Shown here: piece by piece, positions 1 through 7,215 of the stretch
How the letters are laid out: every line of letters starts with the position of its first letter
How positions within the stretch are numbered: position 1 is the stretch's first letter
Source of the DNA: G963664115 sp965216035
Lineage (GTDB): Bacteria > Acidobacteriota > Terriglobia > 20CM-2-55-15
Assembly (NCBI GenBank): GCA_965216035.1
Contig: CBDCFM010000016.1
Span: forward strand, 186,001 to 250,000
Direction of reading: 5' to 3'
Length of the DNA: 64,000 nt
Notes under the pieces: model-generated
Seen by the model: only the letters and a program-made list of their open reading frames with translations
Database searches by the model: none
What the model was told of the DNA's origin: nothing
Program-made: the position numbers and the translations under genes

Positions 1-2
1 CC

Positions 3-188
3 CTGGCCGAAGCCCATCAGTTGGCCCAGTGGCGGGAGGTGCATGTGCGCCGCCAGGAACAGGAGGCGGCGCTGCGCGAGCAGCGGCGGCTGCGGGAAGG
101 CGAGATCCGGCGGGGTCCGGGACGGCCGCGCGGCAGTACGAACGCGAAAAAGAAACGCAAACGCGGGCGGCCACGGAAGAGCGGATGA
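3..188 (+). CDS. C-terminal part of an AT-hook DNA-binding protein (cut by window edge)
   Basis: The reading frame is open at the left edge and ends with TGA at 186-188. The visible 61 residues begin with a charged Gln/Arg/Glu-rich helix that looks like a coiled coil (about residues 1-35). They end in a basic tail with two AT-hook cores, GPGRPRG and RGRPRK, separated by a lysine/arginine run. AT-hooks bind the minor groove of AT-rich DNA. The stop codon overlaps the ATG of the transposase gene (ATGA), so the two are probably translated together, and a role in phage regulation or transposition is inferred from this position only. The family cannot be named from the fragment. The overlap is also the best argument for starting the transposase at 185 and not further upstream. 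Confidence 0.6.
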   Translation: MAEAHQLAQWREVHVRRQEQEAALREQRRLREGEIRRGPGRPRGSTNAKKKRKRGRPRKSG

Positions 189-1783
189 AGGCGGCCGCCA
201 CCACACCCGTCCCCCTTGCCGGGGAAGAGCCTGAAAGCCGGGACGGGGGGAGCGCCTCGGCTCTCAGCGCTCCTCCAGTTCGGACCCACCACGAGGAATC
301 TCCGGCTCCGGAGAAGCCGCCGGGAGCCCGGGAGCTGGCCCGCCTGGGGGCGTGCAACCGTCTGGCTCAACTCTGCACCGAAGGCCTGTCGCTGAACCAG
401 GCTATCGCGGCCTTGCGCGATCGGGACCCGTCGTTGCCCAGCGCCGGGACGCTCTATCGCTGGTACCGCGCCTGGCAGAAGGGCGGAGGCCGGGCCCTGA
501 CCGATGGCCGGGGTGGGAGGCAGCGGAAAGAGTATGGCTGGGAGGCGCGGGCCATTGAACTATGGCTGCCCACGCGCCCGTCCCGCTCCACGGTGGCCTA
601 CTGGCTGCGGGGCGAGGGCCACGACTCGGCCACCCCGTCGCGGGTGCGCCGCTACCTGAATCAGCTGCCCACCACCGTGGGCGGCGAGCACGCGAAGAAA
701 CGAGCCGGCATCCACTACTACCGGCTGAACGTGGCGCCCTATGTGGTGCGCGATTCCAGTTGTCTGGACGTCGGGATGATCTATGAGGGCGACGGGCACC
801 GCGCGCAGGTTTTCGTCGAGCATCCGCGCTCGGGAGGGCACTACCGCCCGGAGCTGACAATCTGGATCGACGTGCGCAGTCACTATCTGGCGGGCTGGTG
901 GCTGGCGGAAGATGAAAGCGCCGTCAATACGCTCTATAGCCTGTCCCGGGCATTGATTGAGCAGGACCACGTGCCGGGAGCGATTCACGTGGACCCGGGC
1001 CCCGGCTTCAAGAACAGGCTGTTGCTGGAGGCGTCCACCGGCTGGCTGAGCCGGGTCGGCGTCGAGGTGATGTATACGCGGCCGGCCAACCCCAAGGGAA
1101 AGGGCCTGGTCGAGGGCTGGTTCCGCTGGTTCGAGGAGCGGGTCGGGAGACGGTTTTCCAGCTTCTCCGGGTTGTGCCGCACCGACAACGATATCCGCCG
1201 GTTGGAGAAATCGGTCCGCGACGGGCGGGTCCGGTTGCCGACCCTGGCCCAGTACGCCGACGCGGTCCGAAACTATGTGGCCGCCTACAACACCACATAT
1301 CAGGAAAACCTGGGCTGCGCGCCGGCGGATCTGTGGGCCCGGCTGGAACGCTCGCCCGTGGAGTTGCCCGCGGCGGTGCTGTTGCGTCCCGCCGAGACAT
1401 GCACAGTGCGGCGCGGCGGGATCACGCTCTTCAAACGGCTCTATCGCGCCCCGGAGCTGGTCCTGCTGGAAGGACGGAAAATCCAGGTCGAGTACGACCT
1501 CACCGACGCTGCCCGTGTCTGGATTCGTCTGAAGCGTCAGATCGTCGAGGCGCAACTGGTAAACGCCCGGCCCTGGCTGCCGGCGAGCCGGATCGAAGAT
1601 CTACAGCAGAAGCGCAAGACGCAACGCGAGAAGCGGATCGAGCGCAAATGGCTGGAAGTCCAGGCGCAGGAGCGGCCGTCCCTGGACGTTGAAGCGCGGG
1701 AGCTGGACGCGTTCCTGCCGTCGGCGGAACCGGAAGCGCCGGCCGCTGAAATCGATCCCTACGACTGCATCGAGGAGGACTAA
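185..1783 (+). CDS. Mu-like phage transposase (MuA-type, rve integrase fold)
   Basis: A 532-residue transposase catalysing strand transfer of a Mu-like phage. The N-terminal third holds helix-turn-helix segments (around residues 60-155, including TLYRWYRAWQ). The RNase H-like core carries the DDE triad as I read it: Asp203 in GDGHRAQ, Asp270 in HVDPGPG and Glu310 in KGLVEGWF, with D-D spacing of 67 as in MuA. A basic C-terminal tail follows. The frame stays open to the left edge and a GTG at 29 is possible, but the stretch before 185 is low-complexity Arg/Ala in this frame while another frame there encodes an AT-hook protein ending in ATGA at 185, so I chose 185. The MuB-type gene follows 3 bp after the stop, which supports the Mu assignment over an ordinary IS. 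The catalytic residues appear intact. Confidence 0.88.
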   Translation: MKAAATTPVPLAGEEPESRDGGSASALSAPPVRTHHEESPAPEKPPGARELARLGACNRLAQLCTEGLSLNQAIAALRDRDPSLPSAGTLYRWYRAWQKGGGRALTDGRGGRQRKEYGWEARAIELWLPTRPSRSTVAYWLRGEGHDSATPSRVRRYLNQLPTTVGGEHAKKRAGIHYYRLNVAPYVVRDSSCLDVGMIYEGDGHRAQVFVEHPRSGGHYRPELTIWIDVRSHYLAGWWLAEDESAVNTLYSLSRALIEQDHVPGAIHVDPGPGFKNRLLLEASTGWLSRVGVEVMYTRPANPKGKGLVEGWFRWFEERVGRRFSSFSGLCRTDNDIRRLEKSVRDGRVRLPTLAQYADAVRNYVAAYNTTYQENLGCAPADLWARLERSPVELPAAVLLRPAETCTVRRGGITLFKRLYRAPELVLLEGRKIQVEYDLTDAARVWIRLKRQIVEAQLVNARPWLPASRIEDLQQKRKTQREKRIERKWLEVQAQERPSLDVEARELDAFLPSAEPEAPAAEIDPYDCIEED

Positions 1784-1786
1784 GAC

Positions 1787-2743
1787 ATGGCCCAGAAACC
1801 ACATCCCTACTCCCCGGACGATCGGGCCGCGGCCGAACGGATTCAGGACTGGCTCGAGGAGGGCGAGGCGGGGCGCACCAAAGCGGCGCTGGCCCGCGCG
1901 GCCGGCATCTCGACGGGAACGGTCTCGCTGGTGCTTTCGCGCCAGTACCCGTCCTCGCCGACGGCGCACCTGGAGGCGATGGGAGCCGCCATCGGGCGGG
2001 AGCGGGAGCGCGAAGCGGTTCCCGAGATCCCCTACACCGCGACTTCGGTGGCGCGGGCGGTGCACCAAATCATCGGACGCGTTCACAACGACCGGGACTT
2101 CGGCCTGTTTTGCGGGCGCGTGGGCGTGGGCAAGACCGTGGCGCTGCGCCAGTACGCCCGAGAGCATCCCGGGGTGGCCTTGCTGCTGGAAGCCTATCCG
2201 GGAGCGGGCGCGCCCGTCGTGCTGCGCACGCTGGCCCGGGCGCTTGGCGGCGTGCCCGCCCGGCGGCGCACGGTGGCGGATCTGACGGCCGCGCTGGTGG
2301 AGGCGCTGGGACCGGGCGACCGGGTGATTCTGGTCGACGAGGCCGAAACCCTCACCGACCGGGCCCTGCTGCACCTGCGCCGCATCAGTGACGCCGCCGG
2401 CGTCGGTGTCGTGCTGGTCGGCACGCCCGCCCTGATGAGCCTGATCTACGACCCGGACGGCAAGTTCGGGCAGATCACCAGCCGGATCGGGCTGTGGCCG
2501 CCCACCTGCCAGTCGATCACCGAGAAGGACGCCGCCGCCCTGACGGCCAGCTATCTGGGCGAGAGTCCCGATGCCGAAACTCAGGCGGCGATCTGGACGG
2601 CCTGCCAGGGCTCGGCCCGGGCGCTGCGCAATCTGCTGCGCAACTCGCGGCGCTGGTGCCGCAAACACCGCAACGAACTGGACGCGGAGGTCGTGCGGCA
2701 GGTCGACCGGCACGCGATGGGAGGCCGCCGCCAGGCGGCGTAA
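1787..2743 (+). CDS. MuB-like AAA+ ATPase, target-DNA selection/transposition protein
   Basis: A 318-residue ATPase of the MuB/TnsC-like group. An N-terminal helix-turn-helix (about residues 31-52, ALARAAGISTGTVS) precedes the AAA+ module with Walker A GRVGVGKT (110-117) and Walker B VILVDEAE (179-186). In Mu, MuB forms ATP-dependent filaments on target DNA, stimulates MuA and gives target immunity. A strong GAGGAGG ribosome-binding site lies just before the MuA stop, giving a spacing of 3 bp between the genes and implying one transcript. The HTH plus AAA+ order is the same as in Mu B, and length is close to that of Mu B (about 312 residues). Nothing looks damaged. Confidence 0.87.
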   Translation: MAQKPHPYSPDDRAAAERIQDWLEEGEAGRTKAALARAAGISTGTVSLVLSRQYPSSPTAHLEAMGAAIGREREREAVPEIPYTATSVARAVHQIIGRVHNDRDFGLFCGRVGVGKTVALRQYAREHPGVALLLEAYPGAGAPVVLRTLARALGGVPARRRTVADLTAALVEALGPGDRVILVDEAETLTDRALLHLRRISDAAGVGVVLVGTPALMSLIYDPDGKFGQITSRIGLWPPTCQSITEKDAAALTASYLGESPDAETQAAIWTACQGSARALRNLLRNSRRWCRKHRNELDAEVVRQVDRHAMGGRRQAA

Positions 2744-2760
2744 AGAGGAGGAGAGAAATC

Positions 2761-3294
2761 ATGACGGACACGAGGACCCTGGATCTGGAACGGCTCGCCG
2801 AACGGTACGCGGACACGCACGCCGCGCTTTCCGAGTTGATGGCCGCTTTGGAAGCCGAACTCCGCGCGGTCAAGCGTGCCTACCTGACCCGGATCAAGGC
2901 GGTCGCGGGTCGAGCCGGGACACGCAAGCAGGCGCTCGTCGAATACGTCCAGGCCTATCCCGGGCAATTCGAAAGCCCCCGGATGCGGACGCTCCACGGC
3001 GTGAAAGTCGGGCTTCAAAAGGGCCGGGGCAAACTGGCGTGCGCCAATGCCGACTTCACCATCCGGGCCATCGAGCGGCGTCACCCCGACAAGATCGACG
3101 TACTGCTGAAGACCACCCGCAAGCCGGTCCTGGCCGGATTGCAGCAACTGGAAGCCAGGGAGCTGCAGGTGCTGGGCGTGGAGATCGTCGGCACCGGAGA
3201 CCGGATCGTGGTGCGCCACGTTGACTCCGACATCGAGAAGATGGTCGATGCTTACCTGGAAGAAGACGAGGCACCTCTGAAAGCGACTGTCTGA
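2761..3294 (+). CDS. Gam-like host-nuclease inhibitor
   Basis: A 177-residue protein matching the Mu Gam family. Mu Gam is a Ku-like dimer that binds double-stranded DNA ends and shields them from exonucleases such as RecBCD. The sequence shows a long N-terminal amphipathic helix (residues about 5-45), then the typical strand-rich part with FESPRMRTLHGVKVG and an acidic C-terminus. The start at 2761 is set by AGGAGG seven bases upstream. Its stop shares one base with the next start (TGATG), so translation is probably coupled. Position after the B-like gene is the Mu early order. Identity as Gam is from family resemblance. Confidence 0.82.
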   Translation: MTDTRTLDLERLAERYADTHAALSELMAALEAELRAVKRAYLTRIKAVAGRAGTRKQALVEYVQAYPGQFESPRMRTLHGVKVGLQKGRGKLACANADFTIRAIERRHPDKIDVLLKTTRKPVLAGLQQLEARELQVLGVEIVGTGDRIVVRHVDSDIEKMVDAYLEEDEAPLKATV

Positions 3295-3722
3295 TGGGCG
3301 CCGGCGCACAGGCCGAAGATCGCCGCCGGGCCGAGCTGGCCAAGATCCACATCGGCAGGAAACAGCTGGGCCTGGACGAGGAGACCTACCGGGAGATGCT
3401 CAAGGCGGTGGCGGGGGTACGCTCCTCGGCTGAGCTGGACGCGGCGGGCCGGAAGAAGCTGCTGGCGTATCTGCGAAAGCAGGGCGCCGAGTTCAACCGC
3501 CGGGGACAGACCCGGCCGGCGGCGGAGAAACGGCCGCTGTTGGGCAAGATTTACGCGCTGCTGGGCGACCGGCCCGCCGCCTACGCCGAGGGCATCCTGC
3601 GGCGGATGTTCGGCCGCCACGCCCCGGCCCGGCTGGAGTGGGCCACCGCGGCTCAACTGCACAAGGTGGTCGCGGCTCTGGAGTACGACCGGAAGAGAAA
3701 GGCCCGGGCGGCGGGGCAATGA
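3294..3722 (+). CDS. GemA/gp16-like phage protein (DUF1018)
   Basis: A 142-residue protein with the features of the Mu gp16 (GemA) family: an N-terminal LAKIHIGRKQLGLDEETYREML block, then a central AELDAAGRKKLLAYL helix and a C-terminal helix pair. In Mu, GemA has been linked to modulation of host gyrase and gene expression. Here the function is inferred from family and from its place between Gam and Mor. The start overlaps the Gam stop (TGATG at 3292-3296). The stop lies 12 bp before the Mor start. No damage is visible. Confidence 0.78.
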   Translation: MGAGAQAEDRRRAELAKIHIGRKQLGLDEETYREMLKAVAGVRSSAELDAAGRKKLLAYLRKQGAEFNRRGQTRPAAEKRPLLGKIYALLGDRPAAYAEGILRRMFGRHAPARLEWATAAQLHKVVAALEYDRKRKARAAGQ

Positions 3723-3734
3723 CCAGAGAAACGC

Positions 3735-4067
3735 ATGTTGGAGGAATTGCGGAAACTCTTGGGCTGGGACGGCCTCCAGGAACTGGCCCGGCGCCTGGGG
3801 GGACGCCGGATCTACATCCCCCGCGACTCCGAGGTGGCGGAGATCCGCATGGCCCTGGGCGCGCGTAGCGCCGCCTTCCATCAACTCTGGGCCGGCAACC
3901 GCGTGGAGGTGCCCCCCTACCAGACGGTTCTTCAGGAGCGCCAGCGCCGCGCCACTCGCGACTACGCCCGGGAACTGCTCCGTGCCGGCGGGTCCATCCG
4001 GGAGGTGGCCCAGCGGACCGGACTCTCCCGGCGCACCGTCCGGGGGATGCGGCGGGGGATGCGGTGA
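3735..4067 (+). CDS. Mor-family transcription activator of phage middle genes
   Basis: A 110-residue protein of the Mu Mor/C family. The dimerisation part carries the family's GGRRIYIPRD motif (about residues 22-31). The C-terminal helix-turn-helix is clear (GSIREVAQRTGLSRRTVRGM, about 87-106). In Mu, Mor activates the middle promoter in the switch from early to late genes. The start at 3735 has GAAACGC upstream and no strong Shine-Dalgarno, so expression may depend on coupling to the preceding gene. The late genes it would activate are missing except for a gpG-like gene, so its target is probably gone. Confidence 0.82.
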   Translation: MLEELRKLLGWDGLQELARRLGGRRIYIPRDSEVAEIRMALGARSAAFHQLWAGNRVEVPPYQTVLQERQRRATRDYARELLRAGGSIREVAQRTGLSRRTVRGMRRGMR

Positions 4068-4139
4068 TTCGCCCGTGTGGGACGACTGCGCGCCTATGGC
4101 AACGCGATCGTCCCGCAAGTCGTGGCCGAGTTCAATCCG
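4068..4139 (+). pseudogene. C-terminal scar of a phage DNA cytosine methyltransferase
   Basis: Directly after the Mor stop, in its frame, the DNA reads FARVGRLRAYGNAIVPQVVA followed by EFN. GRLR-x-YGNAIVPQ-x-AAEF is the usual C-terminal signature of phage-borne DNA (cytosine-5) methyltransferases of the Dcm type. No methyltransferase catalytic motifs occur upstream, because the Mor gene ends at 4067. The most likely reading is a deletion that joined the Mor stop to the last codons of a methyltransferase. The frame runs on through the start of the next gene, which has its own ribosome-binding site. Confidence 0.6.
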
Positions 4140-4166
4140 GGCCTACAGGGAATTGAAAGGAGTTGT

Positions 4167-4445
4167 ATGACCAATCAAACGAACAAAAATGCTGACCGTT
4201 TGGGCGACGCGCCGATTGAGACGAAACACCGCGAGGTAATGAACGAGGCCGCACGGGAACTGGATCGCACCTTCAACGGCGACGCAAAGGGTGAGGGCCG
4301 CAAGACCGGCTTCATTCTCATGGTCTTCCCGTTCGGCGATGGTGAAGGCCGCTGCAACTACATCTCGAACGCGGATCGGAAGGACGTGGTGGCGATGATG
4401 AGGAGCCAGATCGCTCGCTTCGAGGCGGGGGACAGATATGAGTGA
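4167..4445 (+). CDS. small phage protein of unknown function
   Basis: I do not recognise this 92-residue protein. The start at 4167 is chosen because AAAGGAG lies just upstream, while the frame before it encodes a methyltransferase scar. Visible features are a polar N-terminus, a hydrophobic segment FILMVFPFGDG near residues 53-63 and a C-terminal helix ending RFEAGDRYE. The block GRKTGFILMVFPF..GRCNYISNADRKD resembles small hypothetical proteins of tailed phages, but no function is known to me. It overlaps the next start by 8 bp, as expected in a phage operon. Confidence 0.6.
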   Translation: MTNQTNKNADRLGDAPIETKHREVMNEAARELDRTFNGDAKGEGRKTGFILMVFPFGDGEGRCNYISNADRKDVVAMMRSQIARFEAGDRYE

Positions 4446-4833
4446 AATCATTCGTGTAAAAGACGCTATCCAATCTGCCTTAGAGGACGTGATTGACTTC
4501 AACGTCCGAGATCGCGGTGGTGCAGCGCCCCAAGACTATCTGAAAAATTTTCTTCGGGTGTCGCGGGAATTCGGATACGCGACAGAAGATGGATCGTGGG
4601 GTGAACTTGAAAAAGAACTGACGGTCGCGTTCCGCAACCTGGTGGAGTATGAGCGCGCCTTGGCGTTTATGGCTGACGCGGTCGCTGGTGATGGCGCTGT
4701 AGAGGCTGCCCGAGAGTGGCTGCTGTTGCAAGGCGAGATGCATCACCAGGAGAAGAAGAACGACCAGTCTCGCAAGCGTCGCCTCTCCGACCGAATTTTC
4801 AAAACCCTGGAACGATTGGACCCGAACCTATGA
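4438..4833 (+). CDS. hypothetical phage protein, helical
   Basis: A 131-residue protein that I cannot assign. It is rich in charged residues, predicted helical, with a tryptophan-glutamate segment SWGELEKELTV and a basic tail QEKKNDQSRKRRLSDR. The start ATG lies inside the last codons of the preceding gene (8-bp overlap). The base composition is a little lower in GC than the Mu early genes, which suggests a cargo module. No signal peptide or membrane segment is seen. Confidence 0.55.
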   Translation: MSEIIRVKDAIQSALEDVIDFNVRDRGGAAPQDYLKNFLRVSREFGYATEDGSWGELEKELTVAFRNLVEYERALAFMADAVAGDGAVEAAREWLLLQGEMHHQEKKNDQSRKRRLSDRIFKTLERLDPNL

Positions 4834-4886
4834 CCGCGGCGTGCCGAGGAGTTCATCCAGGCGTACCGGGACGTGAGGGGTGCCGC

Positions 4887-5429
4887 ATGAACGACCATCC
4901 ATACGAACTGCCCGAGGGTGAAGGCCCGTATGTCAGCGTTGCCCGAGACTTTTCGAAGACGCCGGGGGCTACGAGTTCAGCGGCGATCCGGGGACTGCCT
5001 GGTGAATCGCTGAAATCCTGGGCGGCATCCTGTCCCCAGGCGATGCGCGACCGCGGCAAAAAGAACGCCGAAGCCGTGCGCCAAGTGATCTACTTGCTCG
5101 AGTTGGGCGAGCGGATTGGTGCCGCCATCGGGCAGATTGCAGCCGAGGAGGGATTGAGCGTGGGGACCCTGCGACGCTGGTATGATCGGGCGCGCCGTTA
5201 TCCGCCCACTTCCTGGGAGGCGGCGCTGACTCCCGGTTGGAAGGGACGACGCGCAAGCCCGATCTCGCCTATCGTCTGGGACTGTTTCCTATACTGGTAC
5301 TGGAAGATGCCCACTCCGCAAGTCGCTAGGGCTTGGCGCCGAACCCAAGAGGTCGCTGCCAGCAAAGGATGGGGGGAGATTGCTTCGGTCGGGATCTTCC
5401 GCCGCCGTTTGAAGAAGTCCGTCTTATGA
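4887..5429 (+). pseudogene. N-terminal DNA-binding fragment of a second, different MuA-type transposase
   Basis: The 180 residues from 4887 match the subdomain layout of the Mu transposase front end. LSVGTLRRWYDR, YPPTSWEAALTPGWKGR, IVWDCFLYWYW and VGIFRRRLKKSV correspond to the MuA blocks around SVATLKRW, DWLAALAPRWKG and EKTLRRRL. The protein stops right after the last helix, so the DDE catalytic domain is missing. Its stop overlaps the ATG of the gpG-like gene (ATGA at 5426-5429), where a MuA gene would never normally be found. This looks like a deletion joint between the transposase of another Mu-like phage and the morphogenesis region. A frame extending upstream to 4716 exists, but 4887 has GAGGGG upstream and fits the family. 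It may still make a DNA-binding protein that competes at phage ends. Confidence 0.65.
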
Positions 5430-5914
5430 TCGAGATCGAATACGACCACCGCGAGGCCCTGGATGCCCTGAACCGGCTGGCTCGGGCCGGCGCCGACCTC
5501 CGCCCCGCCATGCGCGAGATCGCCGCCGCTCTAGAGGTCGGCGCCAAGGACTCCTTCCAGAGCGAATCCTCCCCCGGCGGAAACCCCTGGGCAGCCCTTT
5601 CCCCTCACACCCAGGCCAAGCGCGCCAAGCAGCGGAAATGGCCCGGCCAGATCCTTCAGGTTAGCGGCCACCTGGCCAAAAGTCTCACCAGTCACTCCGA
5701 CTCCCACACCGCCGTGGCGGGTACCAACCTCGCCTATGCACCAACTCACCAACACGGCGCCGATCGCGGCGCGTTCGGATCGACCCGGACCGGCCGTCCT
5801 ATCCCTTTCGGCGACATTCCAGCGCGACCTTTCCTCGGCCGCTCGTCCGATCTGGATCAGGAAATCCTCGATGCCCTCCAGCGCCACTTCGCCGATGCCT
5901 TGCGTCGTCGCTAG
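5426..5914 (+). CDS. phage virion morphogenesis protein (Mu gpG / tail-completion type)
   Basis: A 162-residue protein of the phage virion morphogenesis family. The pattern is typical: an N-terminal helix DHREALDALNRLARAGADLRPAM, then FQSESSPGGNPWAALSP, LQVSGHLAKSLTSHSD, VAGTNLAYAPTHQHGA and the C-terminal PARPFLGRSSDLDQEILDAL. Family members act in head or tail completion of Mu-like phages. The ATG overlaps the stop of the truncated MuA. No other head or tail genes are present, so it is a stranded late gene. Confidence 0.75.
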   Translation: MIEIEYDHREALDALNRLARAGADLRPAMREIAAALEVGAKDSFQSESSPGGNPWAALSPHTQAKRAKQRKWPGQILQVSGHLAKSLTSHSDSHTAVAGTNLAYAPTHQHGADRGAFGSTRTGRPIPFGDIPARPFLGRSSDLDQEILDALQRHFADALRRR

Positions 5915-5961
5915 CTCGCTCTCGACCGTTTCAAGACTGTCCAAAAATGCGTGAAAACTGT

Positions 5962-5988
5962 TTTAAATGCGTCCAGAAGACGCTTAAA
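5962..5988. other. hairpin next to the probable prophage right boundary
   Basis: TTTAAATGCGTC and GACGCTTAAA pair around a CAGAA loop, with one bulged base. Another AAATGCGT lies at 5945-5952. The AT-rich block sits between two convergent genes, so it could be a terminator, although it is not followed by a clean T run. It could also be part of the phage end bound by the transposase. The repeated ATGCGT units favour the second, weakly. Confidence 0.3.
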
Positions 5989-6069
5989 AAGTGACCAAAA
6001 GAGCGATTCTTTTCTAATCTAGAACGTTAATTTCTGGCCGCGCGCGAGCACCAATAAGACCCTACCGCT

Positions 6070-6534
6070 CTATCCTTTAAACGCGATTCTCACTCCGAAA
6101 AATAGTTTCTCATCTGAAACGGTACCCTCCACTGCCCCAACGAAGCGGCGCTGGGCATCGAAGGAGTTCTCGCATCCAGGCAATGCAAAGGAAAAATCTT
6201 TCCAGGATCGCATCCAGAGTTGCGGAAAATCTTTTCGAACCCCTTCGGTGATTTTGCGCTCACGCAGATCGGGGTCAACAACGACCTCCAGTCCCAGTTT
6301 CTTCACAAACGGGTCTATGGTGCTCAGTGTCCGAAGGTAAGGGCTGGAATACATCCGGTCGATATCGAGCGATTCCAGCAGGGGGCCGAGCTGGGTGGCC
6401 TGCTCCTGTCCGCGCTTGCTCAGGGGCCAGGCCGGCTCCGCCACTTTAGATGACGGGCGGCTCTGAGCGTGGCGGATGAGATAAGCAGTTTTTCGCGTCA
6501 CGTTGTGATCATAATGCAAAGCCATGGCCTTCAT
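6070..6534 (-). pseudogene. histidine phosphatase (SixA/phosphoglycerate mutase type), C-terminally truncated
   Basis: The 154 residues start like a SixA-type histidine phosphatase: YLIRHAQS with the phosphorylated histidine (about residue 22), LSKRGQEQA, then SPYLRT and LRE. Homology fades after AQRRFVGAVEG, and the last residues EKLFFGVRIAFKG do not resemble the family. The second catalytic histidine (usually S-H-G) that should follow is absent, so an active enzyme is unlikely. The break lies only about 100-190 bp from the end of the phage genes, so the prophage or its later deletion probably removed the 3' end. Confidence 0.65.
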
Positions 6535-6763
6535 CCGGAGTCATAGGCTGTCCGGGTTGATATTTGCGCGTTCCTGCCCGGTTTACGCAAAGAAAAGGCT
6601 GGGTCCAGCTCGATCACCCCGAGGTGTAGCTTCAGACCGTCCAGGCTTCGATCAACCGACCTGAGCAATGGAAGATTAAAGTATACTTTCGCGTTGGACG
6701 CGTTGTGAGAGGGACCCACCGCAACGCTGATCTCAATTCTCACCGTCTGAAAAGGAGCTTTTC

Positions 6764-7165
6764 ATGAGTGGAGTCATCCCTGAAGAAATGAAGGACCTAT
6801 TAGAACAACCCATCGTTGCGTCGCTTTCGACCGTGATGCCTGACGGCAGCCCGCAGGTCACACCTGTCTGGTTCGACTACGACGGCAGCCGTATCCGCAT
6901 CAACTCCGCGAAAGGTCGAGTCAAAGACAAGAATATGCGCCGCGATCCCAGAATTGCAATCGTCATCGCGGATCCCAAGAATCCCTACCGCTATCTGGAA
7001 GTCCGCGGACGCGTCGAAAAAATAGATGAAGCGAACGCGAACACACATATCGATTCACTGGCAAAGCGCTATATGGATGTTGATACCTATCCATACCGGG
7101 CCCCGGAAGAGGTTCGTGTCACCTATACTGTCGTTCCAGAACGCACCACGCACATGAACCGGTAG
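6764..7165 (+). CDS. PPOX-class (F420-dependent type) oxidoreductase
   Basis: A 133-residue split-barrel protein of the pyridoxamine-phosphate-oxidase superfamily. The diagnostic opening VASLSTVMPDGSPQVTPVWFDYDG (about residues 19-42) is followed by KGRVKDKNMRRDPRIAIVIAD and YLEVRGRVEKI. Such small proteins bind F420 or flavin and reduce assorted substrates, and the cofactor cannot be read from sequence. AAAAGGAG stands 7 bases before the ATG. The aldo/keto reductase begins 50 bp later on the same strand, so the two may be co-transcribed. Confidence 0.85.
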   Translation: MSGVIPEEMKDLLEQPIVASLSTVMPDGSPQVTPVWFDYDGSRIRINSAKGRVKDKNMRRDPRIAIVIADPKNPYRYLEVRGRVEKIDEANANTHIDSLAKRYMDVDTYPYRAPEEVRVTYTVVPERTTHMNR

Positions 7166-7215
7166 CCCCACGTCAGCGTCACTCCCACGCCCCCTGGGCA
7201 TGGAGGCCCAATGCA

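Noticed and set aside
29..184. Upstream extension of the MuA frame from GTG 29
   Set aside because: Another frame here encodes an AT-hook protein whose stop overlaps ATG 185. The extension is low-complexity Arg/Ala.
560..1555. A 331-codon minus-strand ORF opposite the transposase
   Set aside because: The plus-strand frame has the DDE motifs. GC-rich antisense frames stay open by chance.
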